Positions 44,882-54,352 of a stretch of DNA of 64,000 bases are shown here, piece by piece. The DNA lies in contig CAVOWK010000012.1 in NCBI GenBank assembly GCA_963700045.1, positions 294,853-358,852 on the forward strand. The letters run 5' to 3'. The number at the start of each line of letters is the position of its first letter. Position 1 is the stretch's first letter. The notes beneath the pieces were generated by a model. That model worked only from the letters and a program-made list of their open reading frames with translations. It was not told the DNA's origin and searched no databases. The DNA comes from RPQJ01 sp963700045 (GTDB lineage: Bacteria; Pseudomonadota; Gammaproteobacteria; Steroidobacterales; Steroidobacteraceae). The position numbers and the translations under genes are program-made.

Positions 44882-46475
44882 ATGTCACTGACGATCGGAG
44901 TGCCGCGCGAAATCTACGCCGGCGAAAAACGTGTTGCCGCCGTCCCGGAGGTGGTCGAGAAGCTGCTCAAGCTCGGCTTCGCAGTCCACGTCGAAAGCGG
45001 GGCCGGGGCAGCCGCCAACTTCAGCGACGAGTCCTACCAGGCCGCAGGTGCCCGCGTCGTGGGCAGCGCCGCCGAGTTGTACGACGGCGCCGACATGGTC
45101 TTCAGGGTGCGCGCGCCGGCGGCCGATGAAATCGCGCTGATGAAGCCGGGCACCACGCTCGTCAGCTTCATCTGGCCCGCGCAGAACCCGCAGCTCATGC
45201 AGCAGCTGGCCGATCGCAAGCTAACCGTGCTGGCCATCGACTCCCTGCCGCGCCAGCTCTCCCGCGCCCAGAAGATGGACGCGCTCACCTCCATGGCCAG
45301 CATCAGCGGTTACCGCGCCGTGATCGAGGCTGCCAACGCCTTCGGCCGGTTCTTCAACGGCCAGGTCACCGCTGCCGGCAAGATTCCGCCGGCCAAGGTC
45401 TTTGTCGCCGGTGCCGGTGTCGCCGGCCTGGCCGCCATCGGCACGGCCGCCAACCTGGGCGCCATCGTGCGGGCCAACGACACACGCGCCGAGGTGGCCG
45501 ACCAGGTCGTGTCGCTGGGCGGCGAATTCGTCAAGGTCGACTACGAGGAAGAAGGTTCCGGCGGTGGCGGCTACGCCAAGGTGATGAGCGAAGGCTTCCA
45601 GCAGGCCCAGCGCGAGATGTACGCGAAGCAGGCCAGGGACGCGGACATCATCATCACCACCGCGCTGATTCCCGGCAAGCCGGCGCCCAAGCTCATCACC
45701 GCCGAGATGGTGCATGAGCATGAAGCCGGGCAGCGTCATCGTCGACATGGCGGGCGAGCAGGGCGGCAACTGCGAACTCACCGTTCCAGGCGAGGCCGTG
45801 GTCAGGCACGGTGTCACCATCATCGGCTACACCGATCTGGTCAGCCGACTGGCCAGGCAGGCCTCGACCCTGTATTCGACCAACCTGCTGCGCGTGACCG
45901 AGGAGCTGTGCAAGACCAAGGACGGCGTCCTCAACGTAAACATGGACGACGACGCCATTCGCGGCCTGACCGTCGTCAAGGACGGCGCCATCACCTGGCC
46001 GCCGCCGGCACCGCGACTTCCGGCCGCGCCGCCGCAGGCGAAGCCCGCGGCAGCTGCGACGCCGGCGAAGAAGTCGGGGCATGGCCACGGCGCCGGCGAA
46101 CCCGCCTCGGCGAAGAGCCTCGCGCTGATGTTCGGCGTGGGCGCGCTGCTGTTCTGGCTGGTCGGCGCCTTCGCGCCGGCCTCGTTCCTCTCGCACTTCA
46201 CCGTCTTCGTGCTGGCCTGCTTCGTCGGCTACATGGTGGTGTGGAACGTCACGCCTGCGTTGCATACGCCGCTGATGAGCGTGACCAACGCCATCTCCAG
46301 CATCATCGCGATCGGCGCGCTCGTCCAGGTAGCGCCTCCGCTCGGTGCGGGGGCGGAGGGCCGGCCCGGGGCGCTGATCCTCGGCCTCGCGGTCGCTGCG
46401 CTGACGCTCACCGCGATCAACATGTTCGGCGGCTTCGCCGTCACCCGTCGCATGCTTGCGATGTTCCGGAAATAA
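44882..46475 (+). pseudogene. pntA: NAD(P) transhydrogenase alpha subunit, one +1 frameshift
   Basis: PntA binds NAD(H) and, with PntB, couples hydride transfer to proton movement. The frame from 44882 carries the NAD-binding half (SLTIGVPREI, VAGAGVAGLAAIGTAANLGA) up to about 45712. The remainder (SMKPGSVIVDMA, GYTDL, HTPLMSVTNAIS, GGFAVTRRMLAMFRK) reads in the +1 frame to 46475. Removing one base at 45713–45716 (for example the G) gives EMVHSMKPGSV and one protein of about 530 residues with its C-terminal membrane helices, as in E. coli. The intact neighbour pntB suggests the break is a sequence error. Confidence 0.92.
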
Positions 46476-46487
46476 GGGGGCGCAAGC

Positions 46488-47897
46488 ATGTCCGCCAATC
46501 TAGCCTCGGTGGCCTACATCGCCGCCACCATCCTGTTCATCCTGAGCCTGGGCGGGCTCTCCAATCCGGAGTCTTCGCGGCGCGGCAACTTCTACGGCAT
46601 CGTCGGCATGACGATTGCCGTGCTCGCGACCGTGTTCGGTCCGCGCGTCACCCTCGCCGGCATCCCTTACATCGTCGGCGCGCTGCTGGTAGGCGGATCG
46701 ATCGGCTTGTACGCCGCGAAGAAAGTGCAGATGACGCAGATGCCGGAACTGGTCGCGCTGATGCACAGCCTCGTCGGTCTTGCGGCGTGCCTCGTCGGCT
46801 TCGCGAGCTACGTCGACACCTCGATCGTCCTGGTCGGCGCCGAGAAGACCATCCACGAAGTCGAGATCTACATCGGCATCCTGATCGGTGCAGTCACGTT
46901 CTCGGGTTCGGTCATCGCGTTCGGCAAACTCTCGGGCAAGATCGGCGGCAAGCCGCTGCTGCTGCCCGCCCGACACTGGCTCAACCTCGCGGGGCTGCTC
47001 GGCGTGATCTGGTTCGGCGGGCAGTTCCTGCAGGCCCACGATCTGCAGGCGGGCATCCTGCCGCTCGCGGTGATGACGGTGATCGCACTGCTGTTCGGCA
47101 TCCACATGGTGATGGCGATCGGCGGCGCGGACATGCCGGTGGTGGTGTCCATGCTCAACAGCTACTCGGGCTGGGCCGCGGCGGCCACGGGCTTCATGCT
47201 GTCGAACGACCTGCTGATCGTCGTCGGCGCACTCGTCGGCTCGTCGGGCGCGATCCTGTCCTACATCATGTGCCGCGCGATGAACCGCAACTTCATCAGC
47301 GTCATCGCCGGCGGCTTCGGCACGGGCGGTGGCACGGCGCCAGCCGCCGCGGGTGCAGTGCCCGCCGGCGAAGTGACGGCCATCAGCGCCGTCGAGACCG
47401 CAGAGCTGCTGCGCGAGGCGAAGAACGTGATCATCGTGCCGGGCTACGGCATGGCAGTCGCCCAGGCGCAGCACACCGTGTACGAAATCACGAAGCACCT
47501 GCGCGAGAAGGGCGTGAATGTGCGCTTCGGCATCCATCCGGTGGCCGGCCGCATGCCGGGACACATGAACGTGCTGCTGGCCGAGGCCAAGGTGCCCTAC
47601 GACATCGTGTTCGAGATGGACGAGCTCAACGACGACTTCCCCAGCACGGACGTCTCGATGGTGATCGGCGCCAACGACATCGTGAACCCTGCGGCCGAAG
47701 ACGATCCGACGAGTCCGATAGCGGGCATGCCGGTGCTGCAGGTGTGGAAGTCGAAGACGTCGATCGTGATGAAGCGCTCGATGGCGTCGGGTTACGCCGG
47801 TGTCGACAATCCGCTGTTCTACAAGGAGAACAACCGGATGCTGTTCGGCGACGCGAAGAAGATGCTCGACGAGGTGCTGGTCGCGCTGAAGAGCTGA
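46488..47897 (+). CDS. pntB: NAD(P) transhydrogenase beta subunit
   Basis: This 469-residue subunit has about eight or nine membrane helices (residues 1–260) forming the proton channel. The NADP(H)-binding domain follows (about 290–469; VPGYGMAVAQAQ, GIHPVAGRMPGHMNVLLAEA, GANDIVNPAA). It starts 12 bases after pntA, the usual operon order. It regenerates NADPH, for example for glutathione and thioredoxin systems. Confidence 0.95.
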   Translation: MSANLASVAYIAATILFILSLGGLSNPESSRRGNFYGIVGMTIAVLATVFGPRVTLAGIPYIVGALLVGGSIGLYAAKKVQMTQMPELVALMHSLVGLAACLVGFASYVDTSIVLVGAEKTIHEVEIYIGILIGAVTFSGSVIAFGKLSGKIGGKPLLLPARHWLNLAGLLGVIWFGGQFLQAHDLQAGILPLAVMTVIALLFGIHMVMAIGGADMPVVVSMLNSYSGWAAAATGFMLSNDLLIVVGALVGSSGAILSYIMCRAMNRNFISVIAGGFGTGGGTAPAAAGAVPAGEVTAISAVETAELLREAKNVIIVPGYGMAVAQAQHTVYEITKHLREKGVNVRFGIHPVAGRMPGHMNVLLAEAKVPYDIVFEMDELNDDFPSTDVSMVIGANDIVNPAAEDDPTSPIAGMPVLQVWKSKTSIVMKRSMASGYAGVDNPLFYKENNRMLFGDAKKMLDEVLVALKS

Positions 47898-47924
47898 GGC
47901 TTGCGGTGTCCCGCGCTATGCGGC

Positions 47925-48056
47925 GGGGCCGAAGTGCGGTGCCGGGTCCGCCGTGAATCGTGCGGTTCCTCCGCGCGATTCACGAAGCGCGTGAGACCTC
48001 GGCGTGCGGAGGAAGCCACGCCCTCCACAGCGAGTCCGGCACTGTGCATCGGCCCC
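47925..48056. other. Structured intergenic element after pntB (possible three-way junction)
   Basis: An outer stem GGGGCCGA/TCGGCCCC (47925–47932 with 48049–48056), extended by GTGCCGG/CCGGCAC, encloses two inner hairpins. One is GTGAATCG/CGATTCAC (47953–47960 with 47976–47983), and the other is GGCGTG/CACGCC (48001 region). It lies between the convergent pntB and DUF3106 genes and has no T-run. It might stabilise or terminate transcripts. Confidence 0.45.
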
Positions 48057-48082
48057 ACCACTGAACGCTGCTGACGCAGCTC

Positions 48083-48646
48083 TCAGGTCCCGCCGCGCTC
48101 CTGCCGTTGCTGCGTGCGCTTGCGCATCTTCTCGCGCTGTTCCGGCGTCGCGCTCCTCCAGCGTTCCTTCGTCTGCTGCCGCTGCTCGGGTGTCATGTCC
48201 TGCCAGCGCTCGCGCAGTTGCTCGCGTTGCTCGGGCGGCAACGACTGGTACTTGTGGAACCCTTCGCGCAACCGCTGCTGGTCTTCCGGTGGCAGGTCGC
48301 GAAACTGCTGGTACCGCTGACGCACTTTCTGCCGCTCCGCCGGCGGCAGGCTCTGCCACTGCCGGAACCGCTGCTGCGCCTGCTGCCGTTGCTCTGGAGT
48401 CATCTGCTGCCAGCGATCCGCGCCGCGCGCGAATGCCTGCTGCCGTTCCGGCGGAAGTTGTGTCCAGCGCTCGCGATACGGTTGCAGCACCGTCTGCTGC
48501 TCGGGCGTGAGCCGGGTCCACGGCACACCGGGTGCCGGCTGCGACGTGCTGAAAGACGCCGCGTCGTCGGCCGCGACTGCCGGTGCAGCACTGAGCCACG
48601 CCGCGGCGAGCAGCGCGACAGCGAACAGCGATGGATGGGTCTTCAT
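48083..48646 (-). CDS. DUF3106 exported repeat protein
   Basis: This 187-residue protein has a signal peptide (LFAVALLAAAWLSAAPAVA). About six Glu/Arg/Gln-rich repeats follow, with the core LPPEQRQ or MTPEQRQQ (DUF3106). The repeats are predicted to be helical and highly charged. The function is unknown. It is the last gene of a four-gene minus-strand operon headed by an ECF-type sigma factor; its start overlaps the preceding stop by four bases. Confidence 0.85.
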   Translation of the reverse strand: MKTHPSLFAVALLAAAWLSAAPAVAADDAASFSTSQPAPGVPWTRLTPEQQTVLQPYRERWTQLPPERQQAFARGADRWQQMTPEQRQQAQQRFRQWQSLPPAERQKVRQRYQQFRDLPPEDQQRLREGFHKYQSLPPEQREQLRERWQDMTPEQRQQTKERWRSATPEQREKMRKRTQQRQERGGT

Positions 48647-48924
48647 GGTTTGCGCTCCGTCGTCGCAGGTGGCGGCGCGACACCGCGCTGCACCACCGTC
48701 GTGGGTTGCGATTGATTGCGGGCGGGAGCAGCAGGCGGCGAGGCAGCAGCTGCAGCGGCGGCGCTCGCGACGAGCCAGTCCGCGTCGTCGGACTCCCAGC
48801 TCCCGAGGTACTCGAGGAATTCTTCCGGGACGGGCGACGCATCGACCGCCGCAGCCGCGCCGCTCGCGGTCAACGCGGCGAGCAGCAGGACCTGGCCGGA
48901 TCTCGCCGGATTGTTTCTGGCCAT
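48643..48924 (-). CDS. Small exported protein of the sigma-factor operon
   Basis: This 93-residue protein is not recognised beyond its context. It has a hydrophobic N-terminal signal segment (VLLLAALTASGAAAAVDA), a short conserved-looking EEFLEYLGSWESDDADW motif, an Ala/Pro-rich stretch and a basic tail. EFLEYLGxW-type segments are often seen in small proteins between an anti-sigma-like protein and DUF3106. It overlaps the next gene by four bases and follows the previous one by one base. Confidence 0.65.
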   Translation of the reverse strand: MARNNPARSGQVLLLAALTASGAAAAVDASPVPEEFLEYLGSWESDDADWLVASAAAAAAASPPAAPARNQSQPTTVVQRGVAPPPATTERKP

Positions 48925-48925
48925 G

Positions 48926-49336
48926 TCAGCCCACCCCATCGTCAGCCGTTTCGAGTTCGACCCAGGCATAGAACTCGAGATCCGCCTCGGTCACGAGATC
49001 GAGATCCTCGCCTGCCGTCAGCAGTTCGAGTGGATCCTGCCGGACGTCGGCACTCGTCGGAGTCGCAGCGACCTGCGCGGGCGCACCGGTCTCCGATGGC
49101 GCGCGCAGCAACAGCACCGCGGCCAGCACACTGGCGGCGAGCGCGCCGATGGGTGCCCAGGCCGTCCATCGCCATCCGGTGCCATAGCGGCTATTGGCCG
49201 CGGCGAGCGCCTTTTGCCGCGCCCGCTTCAGGCGCGAGAGCGTGGCCGTATCGAGGTCGTCGACGCTGGCCTTGAACACGTTCCGTACCTGCCGCTCCAG
49301 CTCGGCATCGTCACGGTCGTCGGGGTGATCTCTCAT
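48926..49336 (-). CDS. Single-span membrane protein, putative anti-sigma factor
   Basis: This 136-residue protein has an N-terminal cytoplasmic part (ERQVRNVFKASVDDLDTATLSRLKRARQKAL), one membrane helix (WAPIGALAASVLAAVLLL) and an acidic periplasmic tail. The layout and its position directly after a sigma factor (four-base start/stop overlap) suggest an anti-sigma or sigma-associated role. No zinc-binding anti-sigma motif is present. It resembles DUF3619-type proteins, but that assignment is tentative. Confidence 0.6.
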   Translation of the reverse strand: MRDHPDDRDDAELERQVRNVFKASVDDLDTATLSRLKRARQKALAAANSRYGTGWRWTAWAPIGALAASVLAAVLLLRAPSETGAPAQVAATPTSADVRQDPLELLTAGEDLDLVTEADLEFYAWVELETADDGVG

Positions 49337-49962
49337 GTCCATACCTCGGCCAGTTCCACGCGCAGCGCCTGCAGTGCGCGAAAGTAATGTGTCTTGACGC
49401 TGCCTTCGCTGCATTCCATCGCCGCGGCGGTCGCCGCCACGTCCAGACCCTCGAGACAGCGCAGCGAGAACGCCTCAAGCTGCCGGGCCGGCAGCCGTCG
49501 CAGCGCCTGCTCCAGTTGCTGCATGGCTTCGGCCGCGGCCAGCTGGTGCAGCGGCTCGGGCCCGGGGTCGGGCACCTGCTCCAGCGGATCCTCGCCAGCC
49601 TCCTCGTCATGGCGCGCCGCGCCCGGCAGCAGGCCGAAGAATCGACGCCGCACGCCATGGCGCCGCTGCAGGTCGCGGATGCCGTTGTAGAGGATGCGAT
49701 AGAACAGCGGCTGCCACTCCGTGGCCGGTCGCGACGCATAGCTCTGCGCCAGACGCAGCATCGCGACCTGCACCACGTCGTGGGCGTCGTCGGTGTCGCG
49801 GAGGGCCAGTTGCGCTACCCGGAATGCGCGGCGCTCGACCCCGGCCAGGAATCGGTCAAGCTCGCGTACCTGCGCTGCGTCCAGTCGATCCTCCCCGAGT
49901 TCGCGCAATGCGGTGTCCGCCGCACGACCGGCGCCTGTCCCGAGCCTAGCAAAGCCTTGCAT
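49333..49962 (-). CDS. ECF-like RNA polymerase sigma factor
   Basis: This sigma-70 family protein of about 209 residues has region 2 (VERRAFRVAQLALRDTDDAHDVVQVAMLRL) and region 4 (LPARQLEAFSLRCLEGLDVAATAAAMECSEGSVKTHYFRAL) but no region 3 or 1.1. In addition it has an acidic/proline linker between them. The start at 49962 (MQGFARLG) is the simplest; upstream in-frame starts at 49992–50049 exist. It likely controls its own operon, which encodes a membrane protein, a small exported protein and a DUF3106 protein. Confidence 0.85.
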   Translation of the reverse strand: MQGFARLGTGAGRAADTALRELGEDRLDAAQVRELDRFLAGVERRAFRVAQLALRDTDDAHDVVQVAMLRLAQSYASRPATEWQPLFYRILYNGIRDLQRRHGVRRRFFGLLPGAARHDEEAGEDPLEQVPDPGPEPLHQLAAAEAMQQLEQALRRLPARQLEAFSLRCLEGLDVAATAAAMECSEGSVKTHYFRALQALRVELAEVWT

Positions 49963-50301
49963 GTCGTAGACTCGCGTTCCCCACAGTTCCATCATCGTCC
50001 TGCCCAAACAACGCCTTGTGGAACAAACGGTTGACGTGGCGCACTGCAAAAAGAGATGTGCACTTCCCCGGCGCTGCCGCCGGCGGACCGTTGCGCCGAT
50101 TCAACGGATTGCGCGGCGAGGCTGCGAACCGACGTGGCATTTCCACGTAAACCATTGAACTATTTAGTATTTTTTCGAGACGGCGATTTTTTGATCAGTG
50201 CGTAAGACTCCTCGGCAGAACCGGCACTTGGGCGACCTTCACGCAAGCCATCCACAGAGTTTTCCACAGGGTCTGTGGACAACTGCAGGGGGCCGCTGCC
50301 G
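49963..50301. other. Divergent promoter region between the sigma operon and priA
   Basis: This 339-base spacer holds an unusually AT-rich patch (about 50155–50200, several T-runs) and a small dyad ACGTGG-CATTT-CCACGT near 50130–50146. A cluster of DnaA-box-like sequences lies next to priA. No coding gene was recognised. Confidence 0.5.
50248..50282. promoter_or_regulatory. Three DnaA-box-like 9-mers in front of priA
   Basis: CCATCCACA (50248–50256), TTTTCCACA (50260–50268) and, on the other strand, TTGTCCACA (50274–50282) each keep the TCCACA core of the DnaA box TTATCCACA. The last two have one mismatch each. They are phased about 12–14 bases apart within 35 bases, just before the priA start. 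Confidence 0.45.
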
Positions 50302-52512
50302 ATGACCCGACCGATCCTGGGCGTGGCCATCGACGCCCCTCTCCGGCGGCTGTTCGACTACCGGGCGCCGGCGTCCATCGAGCCCGAAAAGCTGCAACCG
50401 GGCCAGCGGGTTTGGGTGCCGTTCGGTAGGCGCAAGGCGGTCGGCGTCATCGTCGAGTTGCGCAGCCGATCGGACGTCCCGGAAGCCCGCTTGAAAAGCG
50501 CGCTCGCGCTCATCGACGACGTGCCGGTGCTCGACGCGATCCTGCTCGACCTGCTGCGCTGGTCCGCGGAGTACTACCGCCACCCGCCCGGCGAAGTCAT
50601 CGCGGCCGCGCTCCCGGTCGCCCTGCGCAGTGGAGCGGACGCCGTGGCCACCGCCGAGCGCTGGACGCTCAGCACCGCAGCCCGAACTGGGGATGCCGCG
50701 CCCATTGGCACGCGCGCTACCAGGCTGCGCGAGCTCGCCGACTACCTGGCGGCACACGGCCCTGCTGGCGCGGCGGAACTCGGCGCACTGTCGGCTCGCT
50801 GGCGCGACCACGTGCGCGAACTGGAGCAACGCGGCTGGGTGATCAGTGTGCGCGAAGACGTCGTCACAACCGCAACGATGACGCAAACCGTCGCGCGCGA
50901 ACTGGGCCCGGAATTGACGCCGGAACAGGACGCAGCGGTCAGCGCGATCGTTGCCGCCCACGGGCGCTTTGCGCCGTTCGTACTGCATGGCGTGACCGGC
51001 AGCGGCAAGACCGAGGTCTACCTGCGCGCGATTGCCGCAGTCGTCGCGCGCGGCGAACAGGCGCTGGTGCTGGTGCCGGAAATCTCGCTGACTCCGCAAC
51101 TCGTCGCACGGTTCGCGGCACGATTTCCGGGGCCGCTCGCGGTGCTGCATTCAGGACTCACCGACACCGATCGCCTGCAGGCCTGGCGCGCGGCGCGCGC
51201 GGGTTCGGCGCCGGTGGTGATCGGCACGCGGTCGGCCGTGTTCGCACCGCTCGCGCGCCCCGGGTTGATCGTGATCGACGAAGAACATGACGCGTCGTAC
51301 AAACAGCAGGACGGCTTCCGCTATTCCGCGCGCGACCTGGCGCTGGCCCGGGCGCAGCGTCACGGCATCCCCATCGTGCTGGGCTCGGCGACGCCGTCGC
51401 TCGAAAGCCTCGAGCGCATCCGCGCCGGGCGTGCGCAACGTCTCGACCTGCCCAATCGCACCGCAGGCGCCAGGCCGCCGACCCTGCACCTGATCGATTT
51501 GCGTGCTCATGCCGACACGCAGGGTTTTGCGACGCCAACGCTGCTGACCATCCGCCGCCACCTCGACGCGGGCGGCCAGGTGCTGATCTACCTGAACCGC
51601 CGTGGCTACGCGCCGACGCTGTTCTGCCCCGGTTGCGGCTGGGTCGCGCCATGCCCACGCTGCGACGCGCGACTGACCGTGCATCAGCGCGAACGTTCGC
51701 TCGCTTGCCACCACTGCGGCACCCATCGGCCAATCCCCGGGATCTGTCCCGATTGCGGCGCAGCGGTCAAGCCCGTGGGCCAGGGCACGGAGCGCATCGA
51801 AGAAACGCTGGCCGGTTTCTTCCCCGAATTCGCGCTGGCCCGCATCGACCGCGATGCCGTGCGCAAACGCGGCTCGCTCGAGCAAACGCTCGAACGCGTT
51901 CACAGCGGCGAGGTGCGCCTGCTGGTCGGCACGCAGATGCTGACCAAGGGCCACCACTTTCCGCTGGTCACGCTGGTGGTCGTGCTGAACGCGGACCAGG
52001 GCCTGTTCGGTACCGATTTCCGCGCGGCCGAACGACTCGCGCAAACGATCGTGCAGGTGTCGGGACGTGCAGGACGCGCCGGGAAACCCGGCGAAGTGCT
52101 GATCCAGACGGAATACCCGGAACATCCGCTGCTGCAGCAACTGGTGCACGGCGGCTACGACGCATTCGCAGCGGCCGCGCTGATCGAGCGCGAGCAGGCG
52201 CATTGGCCGCCGTTCGCTCGCGTCGCCGTGTTGCGTGCCGAAGCGCCGGGACGCGAGGCGCCGCTCGCGTTTCTCGAGCATGCGAAGGAACTGGTCGCGA
52301 CGTGCCAGGTCGCAGGCGTCGAGGTGCTCGGGCCGGCGGCTGCGCCGATGGAGCGCCGCGCAGGCCATTACCGCGCGCAGCTGCTGCTGCATGCGGCGAC
52401 GCATTCACCATTGCAGCGCCTGCTGGCACGCTGGGTGCCGCTGCTGGAAGACGCGCCGGGCGCACGCAAGGTGCGCTGGGCACTCGATGTCGATCCGCTG
52501 GAGCTGTTCTAA
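50302..52512 (+). CDS. priA: Primosomal protein N' (replication restart helicase PriA)
   Basis: This 736-residue superfamily 2 DNA helicase reloads the replisome at stalled forks. The N-terminal DNA-binding region has ILGVAIDAPLRRLFDY. Walker A is GVTGSGKTEVY, the DEEHD motif is present, and eight cysteines form the zinc-binding region (CPGCGW, CPRCDAR, CHHCGTH, CPDCG). Later helicase motifs include GTQMLTKGHHFP and QVSGRAGRAGKPG. The ATG at 50302 is preferred over a GTG at 50275 that lies inside a DnaA-like box. The priA–argS–SPOR order matches pseudomonads and other gammaproteobacteria. Confidence 0.96.
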   Translation: MTRPILGVAIDAPLRRLFDYRAPASIEPEKLQPGQRVWVPFGRRKAVGVIVELRSRSDVPEARLKSALALIDDVPVLDAILLDLLRWSAEYYRHPPGEVIAAALPVALRSGADAVATAERWTLSTAARTGDAAPIGTRATRLRELADYLAAHGPAGAAELGALSARWRDHVRELEQRGWVISVREDVVTTATMTQTVARELGPELTPEQDAAVSAIVAAHGRFAPFVLHGVTGSGKTEVYLRAIAAVVARGEQALVLVPEISLTPQLVARFAARFPGPLAVLHSGLTDTDRLQAWRAARAGSAPVVIGTRSAVFAPLARPGLIVIDEEHDASYKQQDGFRYSARDLALARAQRHGIPIVLGSATPSLESLERIRAGRAQRLDLPNRTAGARPPTLHLIDLRAHADTQGFATPTLLTIRRHLDAGGQVLIYLNRRGYAPTLFCPGCGWVAPCPRCDARLTVHQRERSLACHHCGTHRPIPGICPDCGAAVKPVGQGTERIEETLAGFFPEFALARIDRDAVRKRGSLEQTLERVHSGEVRLLVGTQMLTKGHHFPLVTLVVVLNADQGLFGTDFRAAERLAQTIVQVSGRAGRAGKPGEVLIQTEYPEHPLLQQLVHGGYDAFAAAALIEREQAHWPPFARVAVLRAEAPGREAPLAFLEHAKELVATCQVAGVEVLGPAAAPMERRAGHYRAQLLLHAATHSPLQRLLARWVPLLEDAPGARKVRWALDVDPLELF

Positions 52513-52597
52513 TGCCGCGACCGTCCTATTTTGAACTCGCTTCAGCTCGCGGAATTCCCTAGACTCACGGCAGCCTCCGCTCGTTGACGGCAACACC

Positions 52598-54352
52598 TTG
52601 AAATACCTGATAGAAAAGCTCGTGCAGGACGCTCTGGGCGCCCTGCCGGAAGAACTGCGTCCGACCGGGTCGGACACCGGCATCGTCGTCGAGCGCACTC
52701 GCGACTCGGCCCACGGCGACTTCGCGACCAACGTCGCGCTGCAGCTCGCCAAGGCGGCGAAGCGCAAGCCGCGCGACCTGGCGCAGGCGATCGTCGCGGC
52801 GCTGCCGGCCAGCGAACTCGTGGCCCGCGTCGAGATTGCGGGACCTGGATTCATCAATTTCTTTCTCGCACCCGCCGCCTATCAGGCTGAACTGGCGCGA
52901 GTGATCGACGGCGGCCGCGGCTACGGTCGCACCTCGATCGGCGCCGGCAGGAAAGTGATGGTGGAGTTCGTCTCCGCGAATCCCACGGGACCGCTGCACG
53001 TCGGCCACGGCCGGCACGCGGCATTCGGCGCGTCGCTCGCGAACCTGCTCGACGCTGCCGGCTTCGATGTGTACCGCGAGTACTACATCAACGATGCCGG
53101 CCGGCAGATGGAAATCCTCGCCGCGAGCGTGTGGCTGCGCTACCTGGAAAGTTTCGGCGAACAGTTCCCGTTTCCCGCCAATGGCTATCGCGGCGATTAC
53201 CTCCGCCCGATCGCCAACAAGCTGATCGAGCGCGCGGGACGCACGCTGCTCAAGCCGGCCGCAGTGGTGTTCGCGGACCTGCCGCCGGATGCGCCCGAGG
53301 GCGACAAGGACACGTACATCGACGCCGTCATCGAGCGCGCCAGGTCGCTGCTCGGCGCGGCCGGCTTTCGCCAGGCATTCGACCTCGCTCTCACCGACAT
53401 CCTTGCCGACATCCGCGACGACCTCGAGGAGTTCGGCGTCCGCTACGACAGCTGGTTCAGCGAGCGCAGCCTCGAAGACGGCGGCGCGATCGACCACGCA
53501 CTCGACCTGCTGCGCAGGAACGGCGTCGTCTACCAGAAGGATGGCGCGGAGTGGTTTCGCGCCACCGACTTCGGCGACGAAAAAGACCGCGTCGTCGTGC
53601 GCGAGAACGGCATCAAGACGTATTTCGCGTCCGACATCGCCTACCACCTGAACAAGCGCGAACGTGGTTTCGAGCAACTCGTCGACGTGCTCGGCTCCGA
53701 CCATCACGGCTACATCGCGCGCGTGCGCGCGGGTCTCGTCGCCATGGGCCAGCCAGGCGATTGCCTCGACGTGCGGCTGATGCAGTTCGTCACGCTGTAC
53801 CGCGGCGGCGAGAAAGTGCAGATGTCGACGCGATCCGGCGAGTTCATCACGCTGCGCGAACTGCGCCACGAGGTGGGCAACGACGCCGCGCGCTTCTTCT
53901 ACGTGCTCCGCAGCAACGAACAACACCTCGATTTCGACATGCAGCTCGCGACCTCGCGGTCGAACGAGAACCCCGTCTATTACATCCAGTACGCGCACGC
54001 ACGCGTCTGCAGCGTGCTGCGACAGATGCGGGAGAAGGGCTTCGAGCACGACGAGGCGCGCGGCCGCGCGAGCCTGGATCGGCTGGTCGAGCCGCACGAA
54101 CAGGCGTTGCTCGCGACGATGAGCCGATACCCGGAAGTGATCGAGATGGCCGCGCTCGCCCGGGCGCCGCACGCGCTGGTGCATTACCTGCGCGAACTCG
54201 CCACCGACTTCCATGCGTACTACAACGCGCACCAGTTCCTGGTCGCCGACGAGGCCGTGCGCGATGCCCGCATCACCCTGATCCGCGGCGTGCGCCAGGT
54301 CGTCTGCAACGGCCTGTGCCTGCTCGGCGTGTCGGCGCCGGAGGCCATGTAG
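52598..54352 (+). CDS. argS: Arginyl-tRNA synthetase
   Basis: This 584-residue class I synthetase charges tRNA-Arg. It has the HIGH-type motif HVGHGRHA, the FVSANPTGPLHV segment, GSDHHGYI, and the KMSKS-region equivalent KVQMSTRSGEF. The C-terminal DALR anticodon-binding domain fills about residues 460–584. The start is TTG (KYLIEKLVQDAL follows), the only start that preserves the N-terminal additional domain. The SPOR gene starts on its stop codon. Confidence 0.95.
   Translation: MKYLIEKLVQDALGALPEELRPTGSDTGIVVERTRDSAHGDFATNVALQLAKAAKRKPRDLAQAIVAALPASELVARVEIAGPGFINFFLAPAAYQAELARVIDGGRGYGRTSIGAGRKVMVEFVSANPTGPLHVGHGRHAAFGASLANLLDAAGFDVYREYYINDAGRQMEILAASVWLRYLESFGEQFPFPANGYRGDYLRPIANKLIERAGRTLLKPAAVVFADLPPDAPEGDKDTYIDAVIERARSLLGAAGFRQAFDLALTDILADIRDDLEEFGVRYDSWFSERSLEDGGAIDHALDLLRRNGVVYQKDGAEWFRATDFGDEKDRVVVRENGIKTYFASDIAYHLNKRERGFEQLVDVLGSDHHGYIARVRAGLVAMGQPGDCLDVRLMQFVTLYRGGEKVQMSTRSGEFITLRELRHEVGNDAARFFYVLRSNEQHLDFDMQLATSRSNENPVYYIQYAHARVCSVLRQMREKGFEHDEARGRASLDRLVEPHEQALLATMSRYPEVIEMAALARAPHALVHYLRELATDFHAYYNAHQFLVADEAVRDARITLIRGVRQVVCNGLCLLGVSAPEAM

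Noticed and set aside
44882..47956. A single 1024-residue PntA fusion running through pntB
   Set aside because: After about 45712 the frame gives only low-complexity Arg-rich sequence, while the true PntA and PntB sequences lie in other frames.
50155..50282. AT-rich patch plus DnaA-like boxes as a chromosomal replication origin
   Set aside because: Only three imperfect boxes are present, with no dnaA, dnaN, rpmH or gidA nearby; a regulatory site for priA is more modest and likely.
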